Source: Gracilariopsis chorda
Taxonomy: Eukaryota; Rhodophyta; Florideophyceae; Gracilariales; Gracilariaceae
DNA length: 64,000 nt
NCBI GenBank assembly: GCA_003194525.1
Contig: NBIV01000172.1
Span: 122,956-186,955, forward strand
Direction: 5' to 3'
A program made the position numbers and the translations under genes. This document shows positions 44,889 through 56,263 of this stretch, in pieces; the first letter of the stretch is position 1; every line of letters starts with the position of its first letter. The notes beneath the pieces are model-generated. The model had not been told where the DNA came from. It was given only the letters and a program-made list of their open reading frames with translations, and made no database searches.

Positions 44889-46296
44889 ATGGAGGATATT
44901 GCGTCAACTTCGCCTCTCTTCATACTTCCACTTGGTGCCTCTTCTCCATCGTTGCTATCTCAACAGGGAAATTACATCCTCATGCCGCCTCCACTTGATC
45001 CCTACGCTCGTTTGCGTGGCCTGACCACTGATCTGCCAGCGTGCTACCGCACTCTTGCGTTACCGGGCCAACAACTCGATCTTCGCAGTCAGCGTGCCTT
45101 CGCGCCTCCCTGTCAGTAGCGGAAATCCCAGATGTCAGTCTTGGAATATCATCAGATGTACCCTATCTAAATCGACATTATGGGTTTTCTGCGCATCAGG
45201 TCTGTAGGGACTCCCGCGGAACCTAACTTGCGGAACCTCAAAGGGACAGACGATGATTCCTGGAAAACTCGCTGAGCTCATTAATCTCTCCCGCATGGAT
45301 ATACGCCCATTTGGTCTCTTAGGCGCTGCGATAGGGCGTATGTGTGCTGCCCGGAAGATGTTGAGTACCAGTCTAAGCTTCAGCGCTTGTTGCACCTCAT
45401 GAAGAAGGACCCGTACTATCTCCCAGCCGGTTGGTACAATATGCTTGAGTTTGTTACGTTCGAGCCTGCGTTGGGCCATTTTTACTGGCTGAAACGCGCG
45501 CAGTGGGGTGAAAATGCTGTCATCGAAGGTCGAATACGGTCGTTTCTCGGGAATTATTACGGCAGGCATAACGTGAAGTTCCATGACTTGGCCGCCACAG
45601 ATCTAGTGGGATTACAATTCCATATCAGTAAAGGTTGGGACAACTACGAGGTGATCTGCAATCTCACGGTCACAAATTCGCGCGTTCTGGCCTGTCACAC
45701 TTCCGAGGTCATCAACCAGGGACCTTTTTCCGATGGGATATTCCAGGTAGTCTATATGGAGTAGGCCTTGCTCGCTTTCGTGGCCTTTATCCAGGCCGCA
45801 TTGGATGGAGTGACCATTTTTCCCCGTGATCCGGACGCTCGGCTGTATTCGTCGGACGACTCTCTGGTCTATGGTAGTTTGTTCCCATTCCCGATCGATT
45901 TGGTGGAAATTATCCACCCGATGGGTGTACAGAATACCGTTCGTGCGTTCACGTTCCGTCCGGACGATGATGAGACACTTTTTCGAAGCTCCTTAGAGAC
46001 AGACTGGTCCTGTACGCCTTGGTTTCTGTCGTACGACTTCGGTGCCAAACAAGTTCCCCACCATGCACGCTCATGGTAATATCCGTCCTGTTACTCGTCG
46101 GTTGTTGCCGACCGGTTGCAATCCGGTCTCGAAGGAAATTCAGGTTCTTGACTACTTTCCGGGCGAATACTTCAGTGCCTACTTCGCTGATCCTGCGGCC
46201 ACCGTGGCCTTTATTCTTTTTTGGAGCGGTCAGGGGCAGGTGGTTTCTTTTATGCCTCTTCTGGTTGCATCATTGGCTCTGAACGGTTTCAGTTAG
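44889..46296 (+). pseudogene. chromovirus B antisense ORF, decayed homologue of the 595-residue ORF of element C
   Basis: Plus strand, opposite to the B pol remnants downstream. ATG at 44,889; most of the reading to 46,079 is in one frame with stops at 45,117, 45,762 and between 45,170 and 45,290, and then shifts frame to 46,296. It aligns without large gaps to the middle of the C ORF. FYWLKRAQWG pairs with FRYLPRQYRS. EGRIRSFLGNYYGRHNV pairs with ERRWRSRFGYFIPYQNV. IFQVVYME and AFVAFIQAALDG pair with LWSVVVTEWA and AAYILNEAYDQY. Identity is low but spacing is kept over about 100 residues. The product has no known domain. That it survives as a recognisable protein in an old copy argues it was under selection when the element was active. 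Confidence 0.6.
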
Positions 46297-47519
46297 GTTT
46301 CTGTGTCCGCACGTACCACCATACCCGGGCTGAATCGTAAGCGTATAAAGGTTGGGATGCGGACTGATTCGCTCGGGATAGAGCCTGATATTCAAGTGGC
46401 TTTCGCTGTCTCTTCACATGGTCTGTGAGACATTTGGAGAACCGGTTCCTGACTCGCATCGTAATGCCCTCTTTTTCGCCTGTACCTGAATCCGACGCAT
46501 ACACCATAAAGAACAGATAATTTGTCGTACCGCAAAATCCCAGACAGGTTTTATTAAAAGCATCCGCACCTATAGCATTTGGAGCTTGGAGATGTATTGC
46601 CATTGCCTTATGAAGGCCAAAGCGTTCGATCCAGGGACCGCAACGGACGCTCGTGACACTATGGCCGTAATCATTGTGCGACATCAACCGCCTGGAAGTC
46701 AAGGACTGCCGACAGGGGATCTTCCTACTATCGAATAGTTGACCGTGCCGGCAGAAACCGAGCGAATTGCCCAAGAGGCCCTTACAAACCTCTACAATGC
46801 CAACGTGTCCTAGGGGTAGGCGGCTGCTGCAACTGTCGGTCATCCTAGCTCGCGTGCCCGTCCGACCGGTCTTAATGTCTCCGTACGTTGTGGTACCCCC
46901 GCGTTAGCTGCTGCTGCAGCTCCTACGGTTACTGATGATTACTAAGAGCCACTGTCGCAAGCTCCAGCGCGCCCTGTGTGCGGATGTTTGAGCCCGAGAC
47001 GCTCCATTCGGAGGGTACCGAGACGGTAATTGGCCTCCTATAACGCGTCATATACTCTCAAACTAGTTACTGCTCACTTTCTTGTGCGCGGTGGCTGTCG
47101 TAAGGGGCGTTAGAGTCCGATGGGTTTTGTTTGACGTGCTATGCTCTCCTTGAGTAAGCTTGTGAGTTCTGCGTTTTATCTGCTTTCCCGTACGGTTTAG
47201 GTGACAGAGTGGATCCGCCGACATTGTTGGCTGTGCACACACTAGTTTCGTGTGCTTTTGTGCCATGGATGGCCCACAGCGCCCTGGGGGGTTGATGGGG
47301 ACAGCCAATGACAGGTCTTGTTATGCTTTCCGGCCAGTTTTCCAGGTCTGTCGCAGCCTCGTTTCGCTTCTTTCGTTCTGCTACCTTCCTGTTTCATATT
47401 CTCTCCGCCTCCCCATCTCCCCCATTCTTTCTTTTAAGGACATGTGCGTCCTCACCGCTAAGTTGGTGGGGTGGTGCCGTGGGAAGTCACTTCTGGTGGC
47501 GCCAGTAGCGGACGATGAC
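46297..47519. other. between B antisense ORF and B pol; no certain gene
   Basis: Frames on both strands without recognised motifs. By analogy with element C this would hold the 3' end of the antisense ORF (plus) and the end of pol (minus). I cannot align either confidently. Confidence 0.35.
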
Positions 47520-48497
47520 GTGGTGGGGGATGTGAGCCCGGAGCTCGTATGTGTCATAGTCTGGTCGGTATCCGAACCAACGGACTCAGTACTGTGTTTC
47601 AGTCCGTTTATCTTGATGACCGACGATACGATCTACCAAATGGGCTTGCGGGGTTGAGTCTGAAACCGGTGGCCCGGTGGGTTCGCCCACAAAGAGACCA
47701 TCCGGATCGACATCTGTGGCAGCCGTTAATAGTGACGTGGCCATGTCAGGCGGGTCGTTTGTGGGGGACACTTGGACTGTTCGGCGTGGTGCTCGAGTTT
47801 CTCCGTCGATTTTGACATGGTGTTCTATCCCATTTTCACTTATTAGGACATTGTAGTCTGTAGTGGTCATGAATGGGAATGGCCCGTACATTTTGGGAAA
47901 ATTTGGCGAATGTATTCGTCGACTTTTTCTTCAGGGGCTGCCGACATTTATTCTGGCCGCTCAACATATACTTCGTCGCCCAGGTTGAATTTGGGGAAAT
48001 TCCGTACGGTTTTGTCAAAGTCCCTCTTCTATTGGCGCTGGGCCTTCCTTGTTCTCGTCTAACCGGATGACATGTTCGAGAAAGTAGATGCACTCATCTT
48101 TTCTTGGTTTTCGGTAAGTATCCCATATGGTCATCGCATTGATGGGGCCGTAGTAAACACAAAAGCGTAAATTGCAGTCCTTTTTCGGTGAAAGTACAAC
48201 CGTACGTGCCCACTCGACGAACTGCAGCTCTATAAAGGCGGTGCAGAGTTGCTTCTTTACCTCCTTCCCCTCCAGATCGCGCCGTTTCTGTCCTGGTTCT
48301 GGTATATTTGGGTGTGAATTGTTCCAGGGCTTGATGTGGCATCCAGGTGGGAGAGCATTTGCATGGATCACGTTTGGCCCTGCGCAGGTATCAAGGACAC
48401 CAGTGACGAGGAGGTGCATCTGGGAGTAGAGACCGACCGAAAAGTAGACCTTGCTATTGGCTCTGCCTAATAGCATTAATTTGTCAGTCTCGGACAC
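47520..48497 (-). pseudogene. chromovirus B: internally deleted pol with protease, RT fragment and chromodomain
   Basis: Minus strand. SKVYFSVGLYSQMHLLVTGV then LDTCAGPNVIHANALPP is the protease entry, with the catalytic D-T-G changed to D-T-C (about 48,400-48,340). It runs directly into RT sequence VEWARTVVLSPKKDCNLRFC followed by IWDTYRKPRKDECIYFLEHV. The protease end and RT start are therefore fused by deletion. RT, RNase H and most of integrase are missing. The reading resumes with the integrase tail KMYGPFPFMTTTDYNVLISE and then a chromodomain start HLVDRIVGHQDKRTETQY, a TGA, and VRWFGYRPDYDTYEL. The layout matches element C on the same strand. Confidence 0.72.
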
Positions 48498-48499
48498 CG

Positions 48500-50062
48500 G
48501 GTTTACGTCCGTACGGTCGCTTTTCTGTGAAGCCCTTGGTCCAGAATCGCACTATTTATGAGGCTGCGTGGTGTCCATGTTGAGTGTATCTTGCCTCCAG
48601 GAGTCGGTGGCCTCTACGCACCCTCCAGATAGTTGTCCGGAGTCGTTTATGCTTCAACGCTTACCAGTTGCACTGAATGGCCTTTTGTCCCAGGTAGGGC
48701 TTGTGCTAAAAACTGATTTTGACCCTGAGATATGTCTATACCAGCCTATGCAAAGCCAGTATTGCTGGTGTTACTAGACGGACTTCTTGAGAAGTCACAA
48801 TACACTTCCTCAAAGCGTGGGGTACAATTGGCTTCTCGTTCGACCAAGGAAAGTGCCCGTACCGCCGGGGTAAGTATAACGCAATGGTTTGGCTGTCAGA
48901 AAAGGCAAATTCGATATGAGTTCTCCATTAACCATGTTGATAATTGTGCTAGACCTTTTGGTGGTGCCACAAACTTGATGGTACAGGAAGTATGATGTGG
49001 TAGATGTTGGTATGGTGGGTGAGGACTGTAGACCGGTAGCGCATCGAACAGTGAGCACTTAGCCTTCCTCTGCCACAGAATCATTCGTGAGATCCAATGA
49101 TCAGTTGGCAGAGAGTCCGTGTGGACTGGCTGCCGTTTAGTCGGACGGTGCGTGTCGCCGTACGATTCCGCACATCAGGTCAGGGAATTCAGTCTGATGT
49201 GCGGGTGAGTTGTGATATGAGTTCTGAATTTTGAACGTATGGTGGGCCAAAAATGTACTTCAGACGTCGGTCCGAGAACATGTTGCCGCGCCAGAGTGCC
49301 CTATTTCAGAGTTTTTGGACTAATTCCGTTTCAAAAATACATGTAGATTCCCGATAGGTCCTCACTTCGGCCTACACGTTCGCGATAACCTCGTTGTTCG
49401 CATATCTGGTTGACAAGACTTCCATCACTTCTGGGTATGCGTGCAGCGTTTTCCACTTACGGAAATCGACCGCATTGGTTCCCCCCGTTATATGAGACTA
49501 AATCAGTGCATGTGCTGGTCCTATCAGATACAACTTGAAGCACCCGGGGGCTTTTCCTTCTTTCATCCTGTTGTAGTGGTATGGGTTCTCGGTCACAATA
49601 CAGCGATGGGGAGCGAACCGGAAAACGGATGCCCTTTAACGTTTGTGTCATACTTTGAAAGTGTCTGTGTGACCTAATTTCCCCCAGACGACTGCTGATG
49701 TGTCCGACTTGGTTGGAGGCGTGACATCACTTCCTTGGTGACAAGTTGGACTATCTCAATGATTGGTCGTGACAATGTCTGGGACATCTGATCTGCCAAA
49801 TATTCTTCGACCACTACCGGTACTCTTCTTTCAAGTCCCGTGCGAAAAAATACGGACACCTGGGTGCAGATTCGGTCCCCCAAGTCGTTGAGTCCTGTGG
49901 GGTGGCGGTCTGCCTTCGTTGGATCCATCTTATTATGCGCGTGCCAATCTGCATGGGTTCATTCAGGACATCAACGTAAGAGACATCATCCCCAAAGTTG
50001 TATGATGCGGTGCAGTGTAAGTCTGACGTGGTGGGCGAGCAGGCCGGATCCATGCTTAGCAC
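48500..50062 (-). pseudogene. possible chromovirus B gag
   Basis: Minus frames upstream of the B protease (49,058-48,810, 49,928-49,674, 50,062-49,814) show gag-like helical sequence near a Met at 49,928 (LERRVPVVVEEYLADQMSQT, RPIIEIVQLVTKEVMSRLQP). No capsid or zinc-knuckle motif is recognised. Assignment rests on position only. The opposite-strand frame at 49,998-50,303 overlaps this and is equally unrecognised. Confidence 0.3.
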
Positions 50063-50967
50063 GCATCAACAAAAAGAACAAAATATGAAGACCGTCCTAG
50101 ATATCAGCGTGAAAGCTGCGGAACAAGGAGCAGTCGTAGTTGCATATGAAGGACCCAGAAGTGCCCTAATCACTGCTACTCATGCAGGTACAGGTTTTCT
50201 ACCTGATGATGCTCCTGGTGAAAGGACAACCACGATGAGAACGCTCTTCATTGATCCGACGGGCCTGTATCGAACCGAGTGTGAAGTACCACGCTTGGTA
50301 TAACGGACCGTTACAGACGAGCACGCCATAGTGACCGCTGCTGCTACGAGAGCTGGGGCGAACGGAAATGCCACAAGCATTGCAAAAGTGCGTTAGGAAC
50401 TTCCAAAACCCGCATCCAAACCTTCTGAGAAAGGCTCTTTCCCTCCTCTGAAAGTTTACGGCCATTATCACACAACATATAACATACGAGTGTTTCTAGA
50501 TGCAAGAAAATTCATACAGCAAAGCTCAGGTATCAGAACCAACGAATGGAAGCTTCCAAAGCTCACTTTGGCTAAGAGCGCGAAACGATGACTGTACTCA
50601 GACAAAATCCTTCTAAAAAGTGGACTGTTGATCCAGATGTGAATGCTTCGTACCCACACAAACAAAGAGAAAATGCAAGTGGATTTTTTTTGGTAGAGAA
50701 AAGCAGGCACACATGGTATAAGAGCATGAGATGCAGGAAGCACAACAGCAAACCAGTCAAGTGTCACCATCCGAGTTTTAACTAATGAGACGTATTTTTC
50801 TGCTTGGAAACTCGGTCAACTCAGCAGCGTACTGAAAGGATAAGCTCATGGATGTAAAAGGTATCGTAGTGCAGACATAACCGCCTTCTCGCTTAATTAA
50901 AATCATTCTGAACACTAGGCGAGAGGACATGCAGCGCGTTGGCATGTACAACAGCAATTGTAGAGCA
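50063..50967. other. unrecognised; protein-like plus-strand reading
   Basis: A plus-strand reading from 49,998 to about 50,590 with two stops (LDISVKAAEQGAVVVAYEGP, LPPLKVYGHYH-like, KFIQQSSGIRTNEWKLPKLT) has protein-like composition but no motif I know. It ends before the solo LTR. Confidence 0.3.
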
Positions 50968-50972
50968 TTTAT

Positions 50973-51799
50973 TGTGGTGCAATGCCCCAAAGGGAAAAAA
51001 CACCGAAAGAGGTTCGGGATCTTCCTCTCACGAGGTGAACCCAGTTGGGTAGAGCCCTCCCAGAGGTGTCACGGCGAAGCCGGTTTGTAAGACCAGGGAC
51101 ACCTGTCGCGACTCGTGTAGGGAGGTGAAGGCGAAGAATCGGTGTCCGCGTGAGCGGGGTGTGATCCTAAGTAGAGGTATGTTTCCACGTAAGTGGGGGT
51201 GTGTGAGCGGATGCACACACGAGGGCCGCGGGTAGCGGGAGGTGCTACCCTAGAAAGGGGGAAAAGGAAGGGCGAAGAGGAGGAAGAGAGGACGAAGTGA
51301 GTCGCGAGAGCGACGAACAGATACGGCAATGCCGGTGGACAGGACTCCCTATACAGGGCGAAACACCAATATGATTGGAACAATTATACTCCCAAGGATG
51401 GGCTTCTTTAGATGTGCAAGGGGGTTAGATGTCCCGTGGTTTACGGCGTTTCCATCCAAGGAGGAGTAGAGCACGCGCGCAAGCGGCAACAACTAGAGCC
51501 AATTCCGCAGGTTGGGGTCCCTTGTTGGGGAAGGTTTACTGGTGCGACGGCAGTGCGCCGTCGCACTAAGTACTAGCTTCCCAGAAATGGGTGTGAAAAT
51601 AATAAATAATAGTAACTAAAATACTCCACATTTCGTGGCAACATCCACTACTGTGGCCAACCGCCAATTGACCCAAAACCGTGTCCCACGTGTCCATACC
51701 CACCATTGTGGGGCGTAGTTCATATACACACTACACAACCGATAATATCGGGAAAACGATCAAGTACCAAGAATCCCTCCCTGAGGGCGTTGCACTTCA
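50973..51799 (-). mobile_element. chromovirus solo LTR 'E'
   Basis: 827 bp, same orientation as and close relative of 55,399-56,205. It begins TGTGGTGCAATGCCCC and ends GGGCGTTGCACTTCA, and these ends are complementary to each other. It is flanked by the perfect 5-bp target duplication TTTAT (50,968-50,972 and 51,800-51,804). No internal element sequence remains, so it arose by LTR-LTR recombination. It keeps most of the short hairpins of the family, including the 10-bp stem at 51,542-51,566. Confidence 0.95.
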
Positions 51800-51804
51800 T
51801 TTAT

Positions 51805-52861
51805 GACACGTAGTAACCACCTTAGACAGTTTGAGTGATAAGATCTGATCGGAAGGGTGTTCAATCAGTTCCAAAAGGACCTCATAAAGAACTCGGATTA
51901 AAAATCGACGCACATGTTCGGAAAGAAGTGTTTGGGGGTTCCATCAAAGCCCAAGATTTCAAGAGCGGAATATGCCCCATCACAACATTCTCATGTGGCT
52001 CGAAGGGGACGTGATTTAAGACATTGATGTCATCGAAAATCCCATTCGTGCAGACGTCCAGCTTCCCGTTCAAGACGACATGTTGTATGGATTTATTTGG
52101 TCCATGCATAAGTACCGACACTCCTCCTACCACCGAAATGGCGCTGGGCGATGCAAGCTTGGATACGATAGCATCATGATTATGTCAGAGACGTACATCG
52201 AAGAGTGTGTTACAGCCAGTAGTGAGCACAACGTACGTAAAATAGGACTTGTATAGTCGGCCTAACAGATGAGTTTCAATAGGTGGTGTTCTTCCTAATA
52301 TAGGAGCGGCCACCGGGGGAATCCTGAAAAAAGATCTGCAAGCACCAAGCATAGAGCGGGTTCACTGGGCGGACGATAATCCTACAGGCGCTGTTATGGG
52401 ACGCGCTGGGTATCGGTGGCATAGAAACGACACCTAGAGGATGACGTAATAGTGTACCTGAAGGTGAGTATCACGAGGTTGAATAACACGAACTAGAACA
52501 AGCCTCGAGGGTGCTTGGTTTGCTTCCCCGGAGATGGAGCTTCAGCGGCGCACTATATACAGTGCAGCGAGCTGACCTCGACCGAAACTATCTACTGTAT
52601 CCTATAAAAATTTAAGTTAGGTTATTATACCTAATCGAATTACAGTCCGCTGGAACAATTCCTCTAGAGTGGTGTGCTACGTGGCACCAGTTAGAAAATA
52701 CAGATACTCCCTTAGGAATTCTCCGTAACAGCCCATCTTCAGGAGCGAATATAGTACCCACTGTACTACAAAGAGGGCAGAAATCGCGTGATGTGCTGCA
52801 GAAGAAGGCACGAAAACCTCAAGATTATTCTGTAAAATCCAACTCTGACCAAGAAGTATCG
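51805..52861. other. no recognisable gene
   Basis: No known motif in any frame. It may belong to the 5' part of the Helitron-like remnant that follows, but I see no replication-initiator motif. Confidence 0.4.
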
Positions 52862-53960
52862 CTCACATATCAACGTACAAAGCACGCAAGGAGGGGGCAC
52901 AGTGCCCTATCTGATGAAGTACGGGTTTGAGCAGCTCATGGCACTGTAGGTGGTGCTCAATGTCGGCGGCACCAATGAGACCGGCTCGCAGAACGACCAG
53001 CAAAAAGGGTTGCAGGGGCAAAAATACATTCGTGCATACATGCATGCGCGTGTGGTGGCCGCTGTCAACGAAGCTTGGAGATGTTTTGAGTTTTTCCATG
53101 TGCAAGTCATATCCAAAGTAGAGCGACAGGCCGTAAACCCAGAAGGAGAGCAAACGGTTCTGCTGAGAAGCTCAAATCAGATTCTTTCCTCATCGCAGCC
53201 TTCTACGTTGGAGAGATACTTTGCGAGGCCCGAATCATATGCAAACCGCGACTACGTTTTGTAATTTGACAAAATGAGTCTGTATTGCACGTTTTCTGCC
53301 CTTTTACTTACTCAACACGTTGCAGACAGCTCTCAGGTGCCCAAAGGGTACTGCGATCCACCGATGTACGTGGTAAAGTGCGCGGAAGATGAACAGTGTG
53401 TCACGAGGATCACGGGTGTGTCCCGTCTGACGTTGAGCTCTTTGCTCTTCGTTTGCTGCTCATGAATCACTGCTGGAGCTCTGGCCAAGACACAGGGGAT
53501 TTAGAGTACAACCGTAGGAAACGAATCTTGAAACGGCGATTGCAAGCAGATTTCTCTCTGAAGGAGTTGTTTGATATTGCCTTTCAAGAAGCAGTGCGTA
53601 TTTACAGTGCACACTCAGAGCAACAAAATCTGTTTCTAAAAATACATCAGCAAGGGGCGAACCCAGAGAAAATGGGCGTCGAAAACTTGGAGGCAAAATA
53701 TAGCGACTTACGTACAGGCGATGAGCAGCAACAAAAGCAAATGATGTATCGACGCGCGGTGGAGATCTCAGACCGAAACCGTGAACGACTGCTTCTCAGT
53801 CAAAGCTTCTTCTAGCAGCATCTACTGCAAGAAGCAGCTTCGAATGAACAAATCAAGGTACAGAAACTCGAGACGCGCGCGTGCTGCAAAATGCGTAAAC
53901 GCTGTATTCGAGATACGCCACGTTAGAACCTTGCCAGAGATATCTCATTGACACCGTCAT
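52862..53960 (+). pseudogene. Helitron/PIF1-like helicase remnant
   Basis: Plus-strand pieces: CPYLMKYGFEQLMAL (about 52,900-52,945), KYIRAYMHARVVAAVNEAWR (about 53,025-53,085), a VNPEGEQTVLL segment, and STLERYFARPESYANRDYV. After a short break come MSLYCTFSALLLT, YVVKCAEDEQCVTRITGV and SDVELFALRLLLMNHCWSS. The order 'A-Y-x-x-A-R ... E-A-x-W-R-x-F ... L-P-G-x-Q-x-V ... E-Y-x-x-R-P ... P-x-x-x-E-L-x-x-L-R-L-L-L' is that of the linker between the Rep and helicase domains of Helitron proteins. The same block occurs in related PIF1-type helicases. The Rep active site and Walker motifs are not visible. The remaining C-terminal part is Gln/Glu-rich helix. Confidence 0.55.
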
Positions 53961-54032
53961 TGCCCTATTGCAGCGACGAACATTGTTGCACGAGCGAACA
54001 ACTTTGGGAAAGGTGTTAACTGTGCCGTGATG

Positions 54033-55398
54033 TTAGGGCATGGGAATGACATGCGTGCTCAACCTCGTCCGTGACGTCACTGAGTTAGAAAGAATGCTTA
54101 CCGAAATGACTGCTACAACAGGCGCTGAAGCATCATTGTAAAAAAGGGGCCGCACTCCGCACTTTTTTACTTCTGTGGCAGAGAGTGTAGGTACTCCATC
54201 ACATAGGTCGATGCAAGATAGAGGCCGATCGCGACCGGGGTGTCCAAGTTTCTCATGCCAGTCCTTGGCAGTGTTGCCTAGAGAGTGTGACGCCGTTTGT
54301 GCACGAGGGGGAGGCATAGGACTTGGCAAAGGGCAAAGTAAAGTCCGTCCCTTGGCGTTGACTTGTAAAGTTCTTCTCTAGTAGAGCAATCTTTGATGAT
54401 GAACATCGAAGTCTCTTGGCTGTTGGAAAATTTCAAGTCTACGTGCCTTGAAAGCACGGAGAGGGATACGAGGTTAGAGTCGAAGGGTGGCGTATGCTTC
54501 GCTGGTAACAGTATCCCATTCCCAAGCGGTAGTTTTATTGTTCCAAAGCCTACTATATCAGACGTGTGGTCACAAGTGTTTACCGTTTGTGGTGTACTGG
54601 GTTGATAGTCCCAAAGAAGGTCCCTCTCGCTGACGAAGACGTGCCTTGCGCCTGAGTCTAGCCATTTTGGTATGCTGTCAACATAATGAAGACTTGCATT
54701 TGCTATGCTAACGAAACCTCGGTAGGGACAACTTTGTTCACTGTTGTTACGATTGTTATTTGCTTGTCGTGGTTTACGGAGCGTATCCCAGTTTCTGCTT
54801 GTGTTTTGGTTTCGGTCCTCATGATGGTTCATGTTTCGCTTGGAGTTACCGTGAGTTTGTTGCCTCTCATTGTTCGTATACTTCTTCTTTCCTGACCAGC
54901 GCTCAGAACGTATGTGTCCTATTTGCCCACATTTTCAGCACTGTAATCCTGTATTTCTTCTTCGAGCGGGTTGCTTGCTCCGAATGGTAGACTTTTTTGC
55001 GGCAGAGTATGGGTGAATGCTGTAGTTGTTGGTTACTTTAGTCCTCATGGAGGAAGTAGAGGCTCTGTGTATCCGACGATCCATCTCCGAACGGACAAGT
55101 GAAACTACTTGGTTGTGCTCCACGTTCGTAGCATCTGCTACTAGTGTTATAGCCATGAGTGAGTTGGATGCGGTGCGAAGAAGCGTGGCAGTTCGCTCTT
55201 TGTCCGTCAGTGAATCACCAATTCTGGCAAGTTCCAAGTAAGTTGTTTCCAACTCCGTGAGGTGTTTCTATATGTCGTCACCATCATTAAACGTAAAAGT
55301 GCTTGGCTTCTGCCGGAGGTTTAGCTTCGATTGCATGTTATCCTTCTTGTGTGTGGACTTAAGTCTTTTCCACACCTCCGAAGCAGAGCAGTACTCCC
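54033..55398 (-). pseudogene. second Ty1/copia remnant (copia-2): gag, protease, integrase zinc region
   Basis: Minus strand. The gag UBN2 region reads STFTFNDGDDI then KHLTELETTYLELARIGDSL, DKERTATLLRTASNSLMAIT (55,300-55,120). A zinc knuckle follows with a stop inside and its last Cys changed (KCGQIGHIRSER, about 54,950-54,905). The protease reads WLDSGARHVFVSERDLLWDY (about 54,660-54,600). The GAG-pre-integrase segment WHEKLGHPGRDR follows (about 54,270-54,235). It stops there. The gag is cut at 55,398 by the LTR of element C, which therefore inserted into an already present copia element. It is not the same subfamily as copia-1, judging by the sequence around the protease. Confidence 0.8.
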
Positions 55399-56205
55399 TG
55401 TGGTGCAATGCCCCAAAGGGGAAAAACACCGAAAGACGTCCGGGATCCTCCTCTCACGAGGTGAACCCAGTTAGGTAGAGCCCTCCCAGAGGTGTCACGG
55501 CGAAGCCGGTTTGTAAGACCAGGGACACCTGTCGCGACTCGCGCAGGGAGGTGAAGGCGAAGAATCGGTATCCGCGTGAGCGGGGTGTGATCCTCAGTAG
55601 AGGTATGTTTCCACGTAAGTGGGGGTGTGTGAGCGGATGCGCACACGAGGGCCGCGGATAGCGGGAGGTGCTACCCTAAAAAGGGGAAAGAGGAAGGACG
55701 AGTGGGTCGCGAGAGCGACGAGTAGATACGGCAATGCCGGTGGACAGGACTCCCTATACAGGGCGAAACACCAATATGATTGGAACAATTAGTACTCCCA
55801 ATGATGGGTCTCCTTTAGATGTGCAAGGGGGGTGAACTTCCGTACACTACGGTGCTTCCCTCCAAGGAGGAGTTGAGAACACGCGGAGGCGGTAAAGCTC
55901 AGAGCCAATTCCCCAGGTTGGGGTCCCTTGTTGGGGAAGGTTTACTGGTGCGACGGCAGTGCGCCGTCGCACTAAGTACTAGCTTCCCAGAAATGGGTGT
56001 GAAAATAATAAATAAAATTAACTAAAATACTCCACATTCCGTGGCAACATCCACTACTGTGGCCAACCGCCAATTGACCCAAAACCGTGTCCCACGTGTC
56101 CATAACCACCATTGTGGGGCGTAGTTCATATACACACTACACAACCGATAATATCGGGAAAGCGTTCAAGTACCCAGAATCCCTCCCTGAGGGCGTTGCA
56201 CTTCA
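55399..56205 (-). repeat. chromovirus C 3' LTR, hairpin-rich
   Basis: 807 bp with complementary ends TGTGGTGCAATGCCC / GGGCGTTGCACTTCA. Near-identical over long stretches to solo LTR E, diverged from D. Eighteen perfect short inverted repeats were located by eye, for example 55,411-55,421, 55,572-55,583, 55,611-55,622, 55,706-55,719, 55,797-55,808, 55,911-55,923, 55,948-55,972, 56,051-56,062 and 56,181-56,193. Most have 4-5 bp stems and 3-4 base loops. Confidence 0.95.
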
Positions 56206-56222
56206 TATCCCCCCCCCTTAAG
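56206..56222 (-). promoter_or_regulatory. polypurine tract of chromovirus C
   Basis: On the minus strand TTAAGGGGGGGGGATA immediately precedes the LTR start TGAAGTGC. This is the expected position and composition of the plus-strand-DNA primer of an LTR retrotransposon. It lies upstream of the antisense ORF's ATG on the other strand. Confidence 0.85.
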
Positions 56223-56263
56223 ACGGGAAAACGACCGCGGGCGCGGAGGATTCCCAGACGAAA

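Noticed and set aside
45135..45584. Minus-strand ORF opposite the B antisense gene
   Set aside because: It overlaps the plus-strand reading that aligns with the C antisense ORF and shows no motif.
46289..46843. 184-codon minus-strand ORF between B antisense ORF and B pol
   Set aside because: No recognised motif; composition and position fit a chance frame opposite the decayed antisense ORF end.
55399..56205. CRISPR-like or tandem repeat array
   Set aside because: The short repeats are inverted pairs of differing sequence, not direct repeats with spacers.
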